From positions 186,001 to 250,000 of the forward strand of contig MU623381.1 of NCBI GenBank assembly GCA_025201765.1: 64,000 nucleotides of DNA. The letters run 5' to 3'. The stretch is from Daldinia sp. FL1419 (taxonomy: Eukaryota > Ascomycota > Sordariomycetes > Xylariales > Hypoxylaceae). The notes beneath the pieces were generated by a model, which made no database searches, was not told where the DNA came from, and saw nothing but the letters and a program-made list of their open reading frames with translations. Positions within the stretch are counted from its first letter, which is position 1, and every line of letters begins with the position of its first letter. This document shows positions 11,745 to 23,004 of the stretch, piece after piece. The position numbers and the translations under genes were made by a program.

Positions 11745-13039
11745 TACGAGTCATGACATTTCTTTCTCATCACGTAAAATTCTTGGATATCCATTTGGGC
11801 TTGGGTTACTGCTTAGGCGCACTCGTTATATATAGGTTCCACTACTTCTCCTCTCTTTGAACTAATACCACGCACAAACTTGCCCAAAGCCTAGGGTGGA
11901 GATTTGCCGATATGTATAAACAAATTCATGGCTAATGATTATAAGTTATGGAAAAGAAGGTGGTACCTGCGAGGCTATTTGAATAAATCCGATTTGTGTA
12001 AATTGAACATCAAGGATGTTATTTGTTTGTTTGTTTGTTAAAATAGCATGGGCTAGTCGCCCTTAGCAATTACGGGGCGGAAAAAACGAGCTTCTGAGCA
12101 TGAATGCTATAGGCTAGACCCTACATGAAATAGTAACTGGGGACTGTTACATTCTAAAGTGAAGCCATTAGAGATAAGAATGAATTACGTGCGTAGTGAT
12201 ATATAGGTAGGTACCTACCCAGGTACTTGAGATGGTCTTCCAATGTGGGTCCTTGTTCCGGGCGTCTCGGAATGTGGGCCCGGAGTCTCACTTCAGCCGG
12301 AACGGTGTCGGCGCCGAAAGGGAACAGAAAAAATGCGGCTTCCCGGGTGATTTAAACATGAACTACAGGCCGTTAAGCCTGGATACACGCCCAAAGTTAT
12401 CGAAGTCTACACTTTTATACTCCACTTTGCTTCTACCCCGTCTTTGCCACTCAAACCCATGGGTAACATAAAGAGGAAAGAAGACGGACGCGTCTGATAC
12501 CAATTCATACATTCACAACCGACTCTAGAAAAATCTCTTAGCTAGTGTAACTATGTGTAATAACTCTATTAGTCCTGCACGCGAGTGTATATCTTATTTT
12601 CATCCAAACTTTGTACCACGTCCAGGTATGGCTATGGTAAGGGGCAGTTGTGAATAGAAAAGCTATGGGTTGTGCTTGCCTCCAGACAATGGTCAAATGC
12701 TTGACTACCTACCTAACTATCTACTATACGGTGCATGCTTCCTGCACATTAGTGGGTGCATCTGGTAAGTACAATGTAAGCAGCGCCAGCTAGCTTGACG
12801 ATGCGTCTTAATTAGGTAAAGCTCATCTAGGTCCGTATCTGATTCGCTGTCTTCCGTTTCTTACCTTTTCGAAAGCCTACACCTCTCCAAGTTTTAGCCA
12901 TGCTCTACATCTCGTAATTGCAGGAAATCTAACACTTCCAACTGCAGCACTACCTGCCATCTGTGTTTTCCAATTTTGTGTTGAAGGATCATACTTTCAT
13001 TTCAATCTGGTTTCAAATCGATCATTCTGAACAGCCAGC
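11745..13039. other. intergenic, 3' flank of TF and promoter of the next gene
   Basis: No gene seen. Features are a TTTG tandem near 12019-12040 and a palindromic CCTACC/GGTAGG block at 12204-12225. A pyrimidine-rich stretch precedes the ATG at 13040. Confidence 0.6.
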
Positions 13040-13848
13040 ATGAGTAGCCTTCCCGATCCGAGCATTGCTGAGAGCACCTCCAGCCAAGATACCATCACGC
13101 CTAGGCCTGGCACTCCCGCAAGCGTTATCATGGCTACACCCGTCAAGAGTCCTAACCACCCTATCAACCCGACGCCAGGCCATCCTAATAACAACCCTGT
13201 TACTGTGGCTCTCCCCGTCACCCCTAAGAACCCCAATCCCCGAGCCCTTCTCTCGGCCAGAGAGCCCAGCACCTTCGAGTCTCTGACACCGGCCAGCACA
13301 CGCGCCTACCAGGTCACCACATCGCCCGACAGCGTGGTTTTCACCTTCAGCACCCCCGAGACCCGCCGTGCCGCGTCTCCCGTCGAGTCCTGGGAAAACG
13401 CGATCGTCTTTCAGGAATTCGACGCCATCCAATCCGGCAGCCCCGTCGGAAGCATCCAGACTGTCTTCCCTCCTCGCCTGGTCTCCACTGGTTTCCGATC
13501 CTGGGTTACCGTTAGTGATTCGTTGAACTACGTAAGTGAATTACCCCTTTTGCCCCTTTTCCCCTGACCACCTGCTGTACCTTGATCAGTACGAATGAAC
13601 CGTTGTGGTTGTGGATGCTAATAGCGAGTAACTAGGACGTCGAGCAGCAGGCTCTCATGCCCGACTCCGCAGCTACAGCACCGAACCAGCAGTGCGACTA
13701 CGGCACGCTTCCTCGCCCTCCCAGCGGCGATCGTGTCTCGTTGTGGGACTGCTTTACTGAGATGGAGATGCTGATTATTTGCGTTATGCTCACTCTGTTT
13801 ACCTTGATCCTAATCTGGACTATCTTCGATATCCTCGACAACTACTGA
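13040..13848 (+). CDS. small single-pass membrane protein, hypothetical
   Basis: Two exons, 13040-13531 and 13636-13848, joined over a 104-nt GTAAGT...TAG intron (phase 0), give 234 aa. Residues 1-130 are Pro/Ser/Thr-rich and probably disordered. Close to the C-terminus is one strong hydrophobic segment (LIICVMLTLFTLILIWTIF) followed by DILDNY, so it is probably a tail-anchored or C-terminally anchored protein with its bulk in the cytosol. Codon use differs sharply from the flanking AT-rich DNA, with C-ending codons, which supports real coding. I do not recognise the family. Confidence 0.72.
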
Positions 13849-14140
13849 GTCGAAAACCAGTGTCCTGGTATTCGTGGGTGAAAGTTGGGGGACGGCCAGA
13901 CGTGTAGGGTAATTACCCTGGGTACCTACCTAGGTTAGGTAGTTAGTTGAGTTTAGCTACAAGGATTTCATCGCAATGGTCAAGCCGAAAGGCTCTCATG
14001 AAACTTACCATTACAAAATCTTTTAATGGCGACGTGTGGTGAATCTTAATGCGTGGCTTCAGACCCTGGCTGCTTTACTTTCGAGGCTTTTCTAAACACT
14101 TCTCCCTACCGCATAGGACTCTCCATCTTGCCCATCACCT

Positions 14141-14973
14141 TTATACGAGAGGTCCCGCTGCGCTCTCTTCTGCTCCGTAGTTGCAGTCGATATACCTTGG
14201 AAGGAATTTAAGGGCTATATTATTGTGGTGTTGGCCAATGTGTCTCCGGGGTAGTTGGTATGAACATTCATCTATACATTTCTCTATTTCTGGATGGATA
14301 CGTTCGCAAAGAGGACAGGCGAATGGATCTCTAGGGTACAGGCGCCGATTGAGCTCTAGCCGACCCCGTCGTTGTAATACTGAAGGTTTATCCCCGTGAT
14401 ACGTTTTTAGATGTTCATAATAGTCGTCTCTTTCGTTGAACCCTAGCGGACCAGTAAAGGAATCATCGTGGGAGAATCTACAATACCACCCCAGCGCGTA
14501 AAGACTTTGGGCTCAATCAGTCGAGTGTTCTGTTTCCATATGTTGCACCCAGTCTTCAAGACTCGAACAGCAGTTATTCGGTCTGCAACCCATCAATATG
14601 CAGACGTGAGGACATATATCTTCACTCACGTGGACTCTACCTAGAGATACGTCAGAAACTGTAATGCAAAGTGTAGTTAAAGGAGGCCTAATACATACTC
14701 TCAAGATTGATCATCTAATACTAACTTGTCTAGATAAATATCACCTACCCGGGATATTGCTTCGTCTTTGCGCTGTAGGTTAGATGCACAGCTGTGTCCT
14801 GTGCCCTGGCCGCCCCGAACAGTCGAATCGCTATTGATAATCGAGCTGGAAGCTTCTGGCTTGGTTTGCTGGATAGCAGTAACTGCGGAGTCTTGCAGAG
14901 TGGGAGTAAGAGTAGGAGCAATAGGATTCTCATGTGTAGCTGTTTGAGCCCGTCCCCCCCCCCCCCCGGTCAT
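14141..14973 (-). pseudogene. Cys/His-rich (C2H2-like) protein broken by one TGA
   Basis: The minus-strand frame from 14704 to 14516 ends in SLEDWVQHMETEHSTD and a TGA (14513-14515). The same frame then stays open for 123 codons to a TAA at 14141-14143. The downstream part reads ALGWYC, YYEHLKTYHGD, DPFACPLCERIHPEI and RRHIGQHHNNIALKFLP. Together these are the usual order in a fungal family with C2H2-like fingers (W-x2-H-x4-H, C-P-L-C, H-I-G-x-H). An upstream low-complexity exon (14974 to about 14755) seems joined by a GTAGGT...CAG intron. One nonsense codon at a position where the family often has Trp suggests recent inactivation or a sequence error. Function of the family is not known to me. 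Confidence 0.6.
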
Positions 14974-14974
14974 C

Positions 14975-15656
14975 TTGGTTATCTGGTGCTTCTGGATCGC
15001 CTTTCTTATTACATCGGTGGGCTAATATCGTATTACGCCGTCGTGTATACTGGTCCGCTAGGTTATAAGGAGGGAGTAGCCACAGGGGTATTCAGCATGT
15101 ATAAGAGGTGATGCGCGTGTCACGACCGCTCTGTGTATGGCATCAATTAAGTTCCTGGGTAGGTAGGTATCTAGCAAATCTACAAGGTTCATAAATTTCA
15201 CAAATCTTCAAAGTTCAAATAATTAATCAAATCCGCTTTTTGATTCTTCGCTGGTTCTACATAGCTATACTAGGTACATAGAAGCCATTAGGTTAATTAA
15301 TATCGGTACTTAAGCCGGGGGACTTTATTGTCTGTTCCCCTCCCCCCTATTCCAAAGTTGTCGTGGTATCATACACCCCCTATCCATCCGATCCAATCCC
15401 CTCCAACGCTGATCATCCTTGATCCGTTCATCGAACTTCATATCAAACGGGAAATAAAATACAAAATAAAAGGCATTCTTGGATGCCATTTCCGTTGACC
15501 AATCTTTTTATCTTCCGCGCAGAAGGGCGCCTATGCAAGCCAGAAACTCCCAAATATGCTTGTGTGTATGTACCTGATCCGCTGTGTAATGTAAAAAAGA
15601 AAAAAGAACGTACTCGCGTCGAAACCCGATGTAATGTACAGTCTCCACGATCAAAA
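14975..15656. other. intergenic
   Basis: No gene seen. It contains a C run next to the pseudogene (about 14956-14969), a GGTAGGTA word at 15160-15171 and, at the right end, the presumed 3' untranslated region of the large membrane protein. Confidence 0.6.
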
Positions 15657-18600
15657 TTATGTGGTGATTTTATCGAGGTTCTTGAAGTTGATCCACTCGC
15701 ACTTGCAGCCGCCTGTGCCGCCGTCGATACCGCCGAGGGATAAGTCGGCACCGTTCATGGCGTTGACTAGGGTGCCACCGAAGCCGGGATCCGAAAGAAT
15801 AATTTTGGCATCCGTCGTGTTGACCGCATGGTTAGGCAGGATCCCGTACAGGTAGTCAAGCTTCTTGGTCTTGTCCCCGCCGTGCATGTCCGTCGTGATA
15901 GTCACCGGGTACGGCATGGTACCCGGGGTGTTGGCAGCGTCGGTGCCATTCGTCCATGGAACGGGGCCACCGCCGAATAGGCGCGTGTTGTTCTCCATGC
16001 GTGTCCATATTTGCACGAGGAAGCGGGTCTGAGCAAATGTTACCAGAGCCTTGGCCTGTGACAAGGGGGCACCGCCATCCTCGTCGGCTGGATTCGTCTC
16101 GACGGTATCAACCATGTAAATAGTCTTATCGAAATACGTGTAGAAGCCATAGTGCTCGGTGGGTAAACCGCGATCGAATAGACGAATGGGTTGCTGGGTG
16201 GCGTGAGGGAATAGCTGCGCCGGAGCAACCGTACCATCGCCGTTCAATTTCGGGGGAGGAAGCATATTCGTAAGATTAAAGCTATCATTCTCGTCTTTAC
16301 CGACGTCATTGCTAGAGCCTTGTTGGCTAGTAAGTATGTTGGGACCAACAGTCTTTTCAATCGACGTCAAGATACTGATGAAGAAAGGTGTCGGTTCTCC
16401 GGCTTTGTCGTCTTCCTCGATATGATCGGTAGTATTCCCTAGGAAGCGCATCTCTGCAATAGAAGGGGGTGCCGGGTCCGGATTAAATCCTTCATCAGTC
16501 ACAAAGCTTTTCCCCTCTCTGTCCGCCTGTTGCTCGTTGGTCATATTCCATAGAGTCCGAGTGTTATTGTCGTACTGAATTTGGAAAATGAACTCGGGCT
16601 GATCAGGCTGGTGAGGAGCCACCGAATCATGCTCCTCCTTTGGCAAGGAGCAAGACCAAGCAGTCTCCGATGTTGCAATAAGGCAACCAGATTTAGCTTC
16701 AGAGTTATCGGGTCCAGAAACGGTTAAGACTCCTGTAGGCATCGGTGGGAAATCCGTCAAGTTCAGCCAGATCGAGGAGGTCGGGGTTTCGCCCGGTCGC
16801 GGTCGTGTGAAGACAACGGCTAACACTATGGCAAGAATGATTGCGATAATTAAAGCGCAGATAACTACACAACAAATTCGCCTTCTCTTCCTCCCTTCAC
16901 GACCGGAGCGACCGGAGCACCCATTTTTGGGCATGCAGCCACGACCTCTCCAAAAGCCGCCGGCTTTCCTGGCAACTACTTCCTCCTTTTCGTGGCGCCG
17001 CCGTTGCCTTTCTGTTCGGTTCGCGTGTCCTCGAATTTCATAAAAGTGGTCGCCAGGAACATACGAGCCGGGTGCACGATCAGGGAGCACGGCGGGTTGT
17101 ACAGTGCGAATTCCGGAAGGCGTCAGAGGAATCTCTGCCATATCAATAGCACCTTGAGAGGTCATTGTTCCCGGGAGGTTTGGTGTCAACGGGCCGGGAG
17201 ATGGGACACGTTGGGTATTTACCACATGTGGAGGTGGTAGTATCACACCAAACTTGACTTGATTGCCTGCCTTAGGAGGTGAATACGGCGGCGGCTCTTC
17301 GCTCGGCTGACGGTTCTCCTCTATTAGAATCTTAGCTTTCTCGGCATGTTCCCCACGGCGGTCTGGTGATGCCGCGTGAGACGAGGTGGCGGCTGGTTGA
17401 ACCGTGATCTGCTGCTGAGGTGTCGCCGGCGTATTACTAGCCAACTCCCTTGAAGATGGGCCTGCCTTTTCGTCGGATCCATTCCACCATTCTCGGGGAG
17501 CTGATGAAGGGGATAAAGTATCGGGAACTAAAGCGTTCGGTTGCTGCCGAGAATCCGGCTGCGAGAGGTTGCCTTTCTCGCCTGCTCCGGCCCACCATCC
17601 TTGAGGAGGTACCGTCGTGGTGTTAGGGTTTGGCTCTTCCGCCTGCTTTTTGAATGGGTTCCATTGCTGCGGCGAGGAGGTTGGACCGATGTCCTGCGTT
17701 TGCTGCTTGAAGGGGTTGGTTTGCTGCACAAAAGGAGTCGTGATATGATCCCACCAGCCACGAGATGGACTATTGGCACTTTCGGGGCTGACAATCGTTG
17801 TCTGGGGTTTAGCAGACTTGCGAACCGCAGTAGGGCTTCCATCTTCTTCGAAAAGAGTGCACGGCGTCCCTATGCTGTCGTCGTCTTCTAGGTCAAGCCA
17901 TGTTTGCTGCTCCTTGGGCTTGAGGTTTTCTGGTAAGGAGGGTACTGGAGGTACATCAGCATTTACTGCAGTACCACCGTATACGCTTGGCTGAGAATAG
18001 AAACTTGATACAGCCCTGGAGGATTGGTACGGGGATTCGCTCTCTTCTGTGTCTGGAGACCACACGGAGCGCAACTGTTGCGGCGTGAGAGCTGAGGACT
18101 TTCCCTGTTTCGGTGCATATCTATGCAGATCATTTGGCGTTTCGAGGACTGCGGTCTGTGGGCTCGTCTGGTGCTCTAACACGTTGTCTGAGGGTACTGC
18201 TATTCCTATAACGATTGGCCGAGCTACCGGAGACAGGTCTGAAGAGGGAGCTTGCATCAACCTATTACTTGCTCTCGTACCCCCCACATTTCCAGGTCTT
18301 TGCTTAAGCCACGAAAAGCTACCAATAGAAGCAGACGAGGGTTCTCCTTCTAAGGCATGAAGGGCAGCAGCATCGACGAACTTTGGCTGTCGCACAGCTG
18401 GCGCTGGCCGACGAAAGCTGGACATATCCGTGACGACTTTGATACCAGCCTTGGCATTCTGAGCTTTTTGTCTACCTTTAGACTTCACACGAGTTGGTTT
18501 TTGGATCGAGTATCGTATTGAATTGCGCGAGGTACTCTGTGTCGTAATAGGTCCAAGCTTGCGGGCCAAGTCATCCGAGAGGTCGATGAGGAGTCTATCC

Positions 18601-18725
18601 TTATCCTCCGTCGCTCTTCGCACCTCCTCATCCGAATCTTCCCAATCTTCCCATTCGTCCTTGGGGTTCGATCTGCTCGACGACATCCCTAAAGGACTAT
18701 TCGGAGAAGGTTTTATTACCTTCAT
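15657..18725 (-). CDS. large single-pass membrane glycoprotein, conserved in fungi
   Basis: A single uninterrupted frame of 1022 aa starting at the ATG 18725-18723; a second in-frame Met (MSSSRSN) 13 residues later is an alternative start. Residues 1-600 are Ser/Pro/Gln-rich and probably disordered, with an acidic WEDWEDSDEE start, a conserved-looking RQKAQNAKAGIKVVTDMSSF block, and repeated tryptophan-containing units (GWWDHI, GWWAGA, REWWNG) alternating with NPFK units around 315-430. A basic cluster (RKRRR) precedes the membrane segment at about 615-637. The following 385 residues contain many N-x-S/T sites and a cysteine pair in C-K-C-E-W, so they probably lie outside the cell or in a vesicle lumen. 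I recognise this as a widespread Pezizomycotina protein, sometimes labelled 'glycoprotease family', but I see no protease motif. Confidence 0.82.
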   Translation of the reverse strand: MKVIKPSPNSPLGMSSSRSNPKDEWEDWEDSDEEVRRATEDKDRLLIDLSDDLARKLGPITTQSTSRNSIRYSIQKPTRVKSKGRQKAQNAKAGIKVVTDMSSFRRPAPAVRQPKFVDAAALHALEGEPSSASIGSFSWLKQRPGNVGGTRASNRLMQAPSSDLSPVARPIVIGIAVPSDNVLEHQTSPQTAVLETPNDLHRYAPKQGKSSALTPQQLRSVWSPDTEESESPYQSSRAVSSFYSQPSVYGGTAVNADVPPVPSLPENLKPKEQQTWLDLEDDDSIGTPCTLFEEDGSPTAVRKSAKPQTTIVSPESANSPSRGWWDHITTPFVQQTNPFKQQTQDIGPTSSPQQWNPFKKQAEEPNPNTTTVPPQGWWAGAGEKGNLSQPDSRQQPNALVPDTLSPSSAPREWWNGSDEKAGPSSRELASNTPATPQQQITVQPAATSSHAASPDRRGEHAEKAKILIEENRQPSEEPPPYSPPKAGNQVKFGVILPPPHVVNTQRVPSPGPLTPNLPGTMTSQGAIDMAEIPLTPSGIRTVQPAVLPDRAPGSYVPGDHFYEIRGHANRTERQRRRHEKEEVVARKAGGFWRGRGCMPKNGCSGRSGREGRKRRRICCVVICALIIAIILAIVLAVVFTRPRPGETPTSSIWLNLTDFPPMPTGVLTVSGPDNSEAKSGCLIATSETAWSCSLPKEEHDSVAPHQPDQPEFIFQIQYDNNTRTLWNMTNEQQADREGKSFVTDEGFNPDPAPPSIAEMRFLGNTTDHIEEDDKAGEPTPFFISILTSIEKTVGPNILTSQQGSSNDVGKDENDSFNLTNMLPPPKLNGDGTVAPAQLFPHATQQPIRLFDRGLPTEHYGFYTYFDKTIYMVDTVETNPADEDGGAPLSQAKALVTFAQTRFLVQIWTRMENNTRLFGGGPVPWTNGTDAANTPGTMPYPVTITTDMHGGDKTKKLDYLYGILPNHAVNTTDAKIILSDPGFGGTLVNAMNGADLSLGGIDGGTGGCKCEWINFKNLDKITT

Positions 18726-21700
18726 AGTGGATGACGTGAGTAGCGGATACGACGTTAGGAGAGTGTTTGAAAATATTTCCCGAAAAAAAGCTTCACCGAA
18801 TTCAAAGTACCTGCGTTGAAGTTCGGCGCATCAAGGACAAAATAAAATAGGAATCGGCGGGGATAAAAATAAGGAAAAAAACAAAAGTCGGACGAGGTTG
18901 TAAGGTAACTAGATGACTGTTCCGCCAAAATATTTACGTGCAAGAAGGTGTAGTTTTAAGAGAATGGAAGAGTTCAAGTCATTAAGGGCCACCCATTCGA
19001 TCCCACGTGAATGGGTATTATCACGATAGGGAAATAGTACGTCTTTGTACAAACAAAAAGAAATGCTCGAAAACAATAGAGACTAATAAGAATTAGACGT
19101 AGGAAATCATTGTAAGACGAAGGCGACGGGCGAGGGGAAAAGTATTAAATGAATCAGAACAATGACTGGCAAAGGAGGCGTCACCTCGCCTACATTTTAC
19201 GCATCAGTGCAAACAACAAAAATACGTCTCCAGCACAAGTACATTTTCGATCGGGAAAACTGGAATCAACCAACGATCAACCTTACTCAAACTGTCCAAT
19301 TTAATAGGTCGGATGATGATAATTCGATATATGAGTGGTCAATTATCACCGGCCCCATTACACGACATCAAGCCAACGCAACAATAGTGTGGTCCCAGGG
19401 GGCTTAAAAGAGACCCTTTGCGCGGCTACTGACGAGAGGCCATACTCAGCTTCTGGATGGTTGGAATTTGGGGTTGAAGCAGATGAGCGTTAGATGTAGC
19501 CGCCGAGTTGTTATACAACATAGCCCCCATTGGTCAGATTGATCGTGAATCTTCGGAGCCAAGAGATAACTAGACAACGGTTGGGCGGCAATGTAATTCT
19601 CATCGCGGCTGCAATCCTACCGGAGGTCCACACTTCCCGCTCCCTCTGGATGGTACGCTATGGTGTATTTTATGATAATACTCGCATGCGTAAGCAGTAA
19701 ACGTAGAAATATGTAGACGAAAAGGCCGTTTTCACGTTGGTGCCGAACGAGATGTATGTTGTGCGCATGTTGTGCATATTGCGCATACATGTCGAGTGGC
19801 GGGATTCGAAAGAAGAAGAGATGAAACTGGCAAGTTCATTTGTACCTGGGTACTAACGGTTAACCTTACATAGTTGGGATACCTATGTACCTAGTGTAGG
19901 TACATTAAGTTACACTAGGTATCATATCTCAAGTAACCTATCAAATTGAATTATCAAGTGGGGTTATATATTATTAAGTACACTATGTAAAAATAAGGTC
20001 TGACTCTTGGAAAGAAGGAGACTCAATTGATTCCCAGATTCCTTGAGTGAGTGCATGTGGTCTGTGCTACTAAAAGCCAAGCAAGCTTGAAAGTACCCAA
20101 GTATACACTATGTACAATACCTACAGTAGTTAGTTATACCTCTCACCCTACCTAAAGGCACCCTACCTAAAGGCACCTAAAGGCACCTAAAGGGCACCGC
20201 CCTAAGGCAGCCTCGGCTCCGGGTCTCTCTTAGACTTGGCCTCTCGGTTGTTTCCAATGTCTTTCTCACAACATCGATGAGACACCCTTCCAACGCCAAA
20301 TGACCTAACCTACTTGATTGGTGTCTCACATGCCATGTGTTGGATAAATCGTCTGAGAATGCTACCGTTTCTATTTACTTATTTGGTATATCTATGATCT
20401 TATCTACCTCCTCTCAAGGCTGCGTAAGGTAGGCTAGATATTATTTGCATTCATCTATTATTGACCGAGATGGAAACATCACCTTCGTTTTTCAAATTTA
20501 GTTACACAACAATATGCGAGTCGGTCAATATTTATTAATTTAGAATCGGCTTCGCGCGTTCCGTTCGATCGACGAGCTCAGGCTGTTCAGCGTTGTTGAA
20601 AAGGCTGCGTCTTCTCATCCCCATTCTCATTCCCACACAGCCTCGATGCCGGCACATTTGATTCCATTCCCCGTTTTCAAACTCACCAAATTCACAGCCC
20701 GATCCACCCCCACAGCCCCCCATAACCCCCATACCCCCCCTTGAACATCTTTCTTTTCGATCTAAACCCTACAGAGAACACTCATCGACCAGCAGTCCCA
20801 CCATGCAATCCGTCAAACCAGCATAACTTGGCTGCTTTGTATAGTTAATGGGTTTCATCGCATTAAAGCCCCCAACAACTTCTGTATACTACCATCCTCC
20901 TGTATCCATTATTCCAACAGCACGATAGTGTGTCATCGCGTCGAAAAGCAATAAGTTATCTTGTCTGCGCGCGCGGTATTTCCCCTTTACCATGCCTAAA
21001 TTCGAAGAGCAACGGTACAGTTTCCACTTTACAAGGACGTGGGGTCCGTCTGGCGATTCCGGTCGTGAGGTTGCCGACAACCGAAGTTTAGCAAACCAAT
21101 CCGCCGGTCTTGCGGTCTTGGGTAGCCTACATAGGTACCTGACTGCCTACCTATGTAACGGTGTTTCCACCCAGATATGCCCGGATATTATTAATCTCAG
21201 CCTCGCTATGCTCGCTCGGTAGTATCACAAGATAGTTACCCAACCTACCTAGGTAGTTATTCTAAGAAATACCCACGTGTTGCCCAGCCCAGCTTACTTC
21301 AGCAGAGGTTAGGTTAGGTTGCACAGACAAGCTCATCTAATAGAATACGAAGGTTACACATCATATAGAGATATCCCGGAGTTCTTTAACATTAAACAGC
21401 ATATACCTTAATAGTTACAGTAGCCAGATGCTTCTAAGGTATCCGAGTTAATTGTATTGGAGGCCTGCCGGCACCATCGGGATTTCTGTGAAAAGTACCT
21501 TCTAACCTTTTCTAGCTTACAGCCATCGATGGTCGTCGTATCGTCTCGTTCTCTTGTATTATACGCTAGAAAAGCCGAAGGATTCTCGTCCATCGTCGAT
21601 GAAAATCCCGGGACCGTCGTCGTCCAGGCAGGCGCGCACGCCATCCTTAGACGACTTGTCAAGGATCAGATTAGAGTCTTGCCGTCATTACCTGACCATT

Positions 21701-23004
21701 ACGCAACTATTCGAGAATTATTGGAAATAGCCGTTAACCTGACCGTGATATATACTCGCCCTCTATGCCCAGAGGGATCTTCATTGCTTCGTTGAGTTCG
21801 ATGCTACCTCGTGCCCGAGATCCTACTAGTCTACGGTCGAGAGCAGTATACAGTAACTTACATTCGGCAGCTCAGGTAGGTTAAGTATTCGGAACGTTAG
21901 AATACGGGAAGAACTCCGAATACTCCGGCGAGAAAGAAGGTTGGGGATACGTACCATCTACCACCGAGTGGCAACCAGTAACATTCAATAGATGGTTTAA
22001 GCCCGTTGTAGTTCACGGGTAAGGTGACAGTTAGGGGGATCATATGCGGGTAGCATTATACTCTATAGAGTGAGAGCCAAGAAGTTAACTCCGCGTCAGA
22101 GAGTTGAAACCTTGGCGCAAAAGACTAATAAGTCCATCATATCCACCAGATTCCACCAAGGACAAAGTCCAACTATTATACAATGGGTTTAGGTAAGCTA
22201 ATTCCATCCAATAGGAGTTGACGAACTGGGAATATTTCATGGATACACTACTTCGTAGGTTAGATTCCTATTCGTTGAATTTTTTATGATCCTTCATCCT
22301 CCTAGCAGCCCTAGGACTGAGGACCGACAATCCTCAACCCCCCCCAGGTCCAACTTTGCTCAACTTTTCAAACGAACCAAATAGTAATCCTCGGGTTTGA
22401 TTGAAACGAGAGTCGATCTACGGCGTAATCGACATGCCGCGTTGACTATTACCTAAAAGTAGTTTGAGTTGCCCATTCCAGTCATTATTAAGGGACGGCC
22501 AGGTAATAACACGATATAAAAACCGTTATCATTCGACGTCAGTGCCCAGGGCAAAGTCCGGCGTGACCCCCTGACGGTTGCACCCTTGGCGCGACAAGGA
22601 TTCCCAAATTCGCGAATCACCATGGTCGCCCTACCCTGACTAATATAAGAGCCAGCCTTATTGGAGACACGCCTATCCCGAACATGTCGTTCCTGTTATA
22701 GGCGATACGACATGATGAAGCAGGAGGTGACAAGACTTCGATTATGCCTATTCTGTCTATTAAGTCCGTCCTACCATCTACTATTTATTTCGAGAACACA
22801 ACACGCGCAACATCCTCTGCAACCTTAAACGGGATGTTTCCCGTTGCGCGTTTTTACTTACAAGGATCGGTATATAAATACTTGTATACGTCTTCCAACT
22901 ATCTCGCCTATAGACCACATACAAGACCAAACATGTATTTTGAAAAGGAGGCCAGCCATACTGTTCCCTAGCTAGTCGAGCAGCATTGATTCGAGTCTCG
23001 TATC
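18726..23004. other. 4.3-kb gene-poor region
   Basis: No complete gene is supported. It contains an imperfect GCGCAT-type inverted repeat near 19751-19792, a CCTAAAGGCA tandem at 20147-20197, and many CCTACC/GGTAGG words, e.g. 21241-21255. A 112-codon frame at 21457-21795 carries NPGTVVVQAGAH and a following LPSLP, which recalls the FAD-binding region of sugar-lactone oxidases; it may be a relic. A 76-codon ATG frame at 20992-21222 has no recognisable features. The right end is the promoter of the Clr5 gene. Confidence 0.5.
20147..20197 (+). repeat. CCTAAAGGCA tandem repeat
   Basis: Four to five imperfect head-to-tail copies of a unit of about 10-14 nt built on CCTAAAGGCACC, some preceded by CCCTA. 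No coding potential. Confidence 0.8.
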
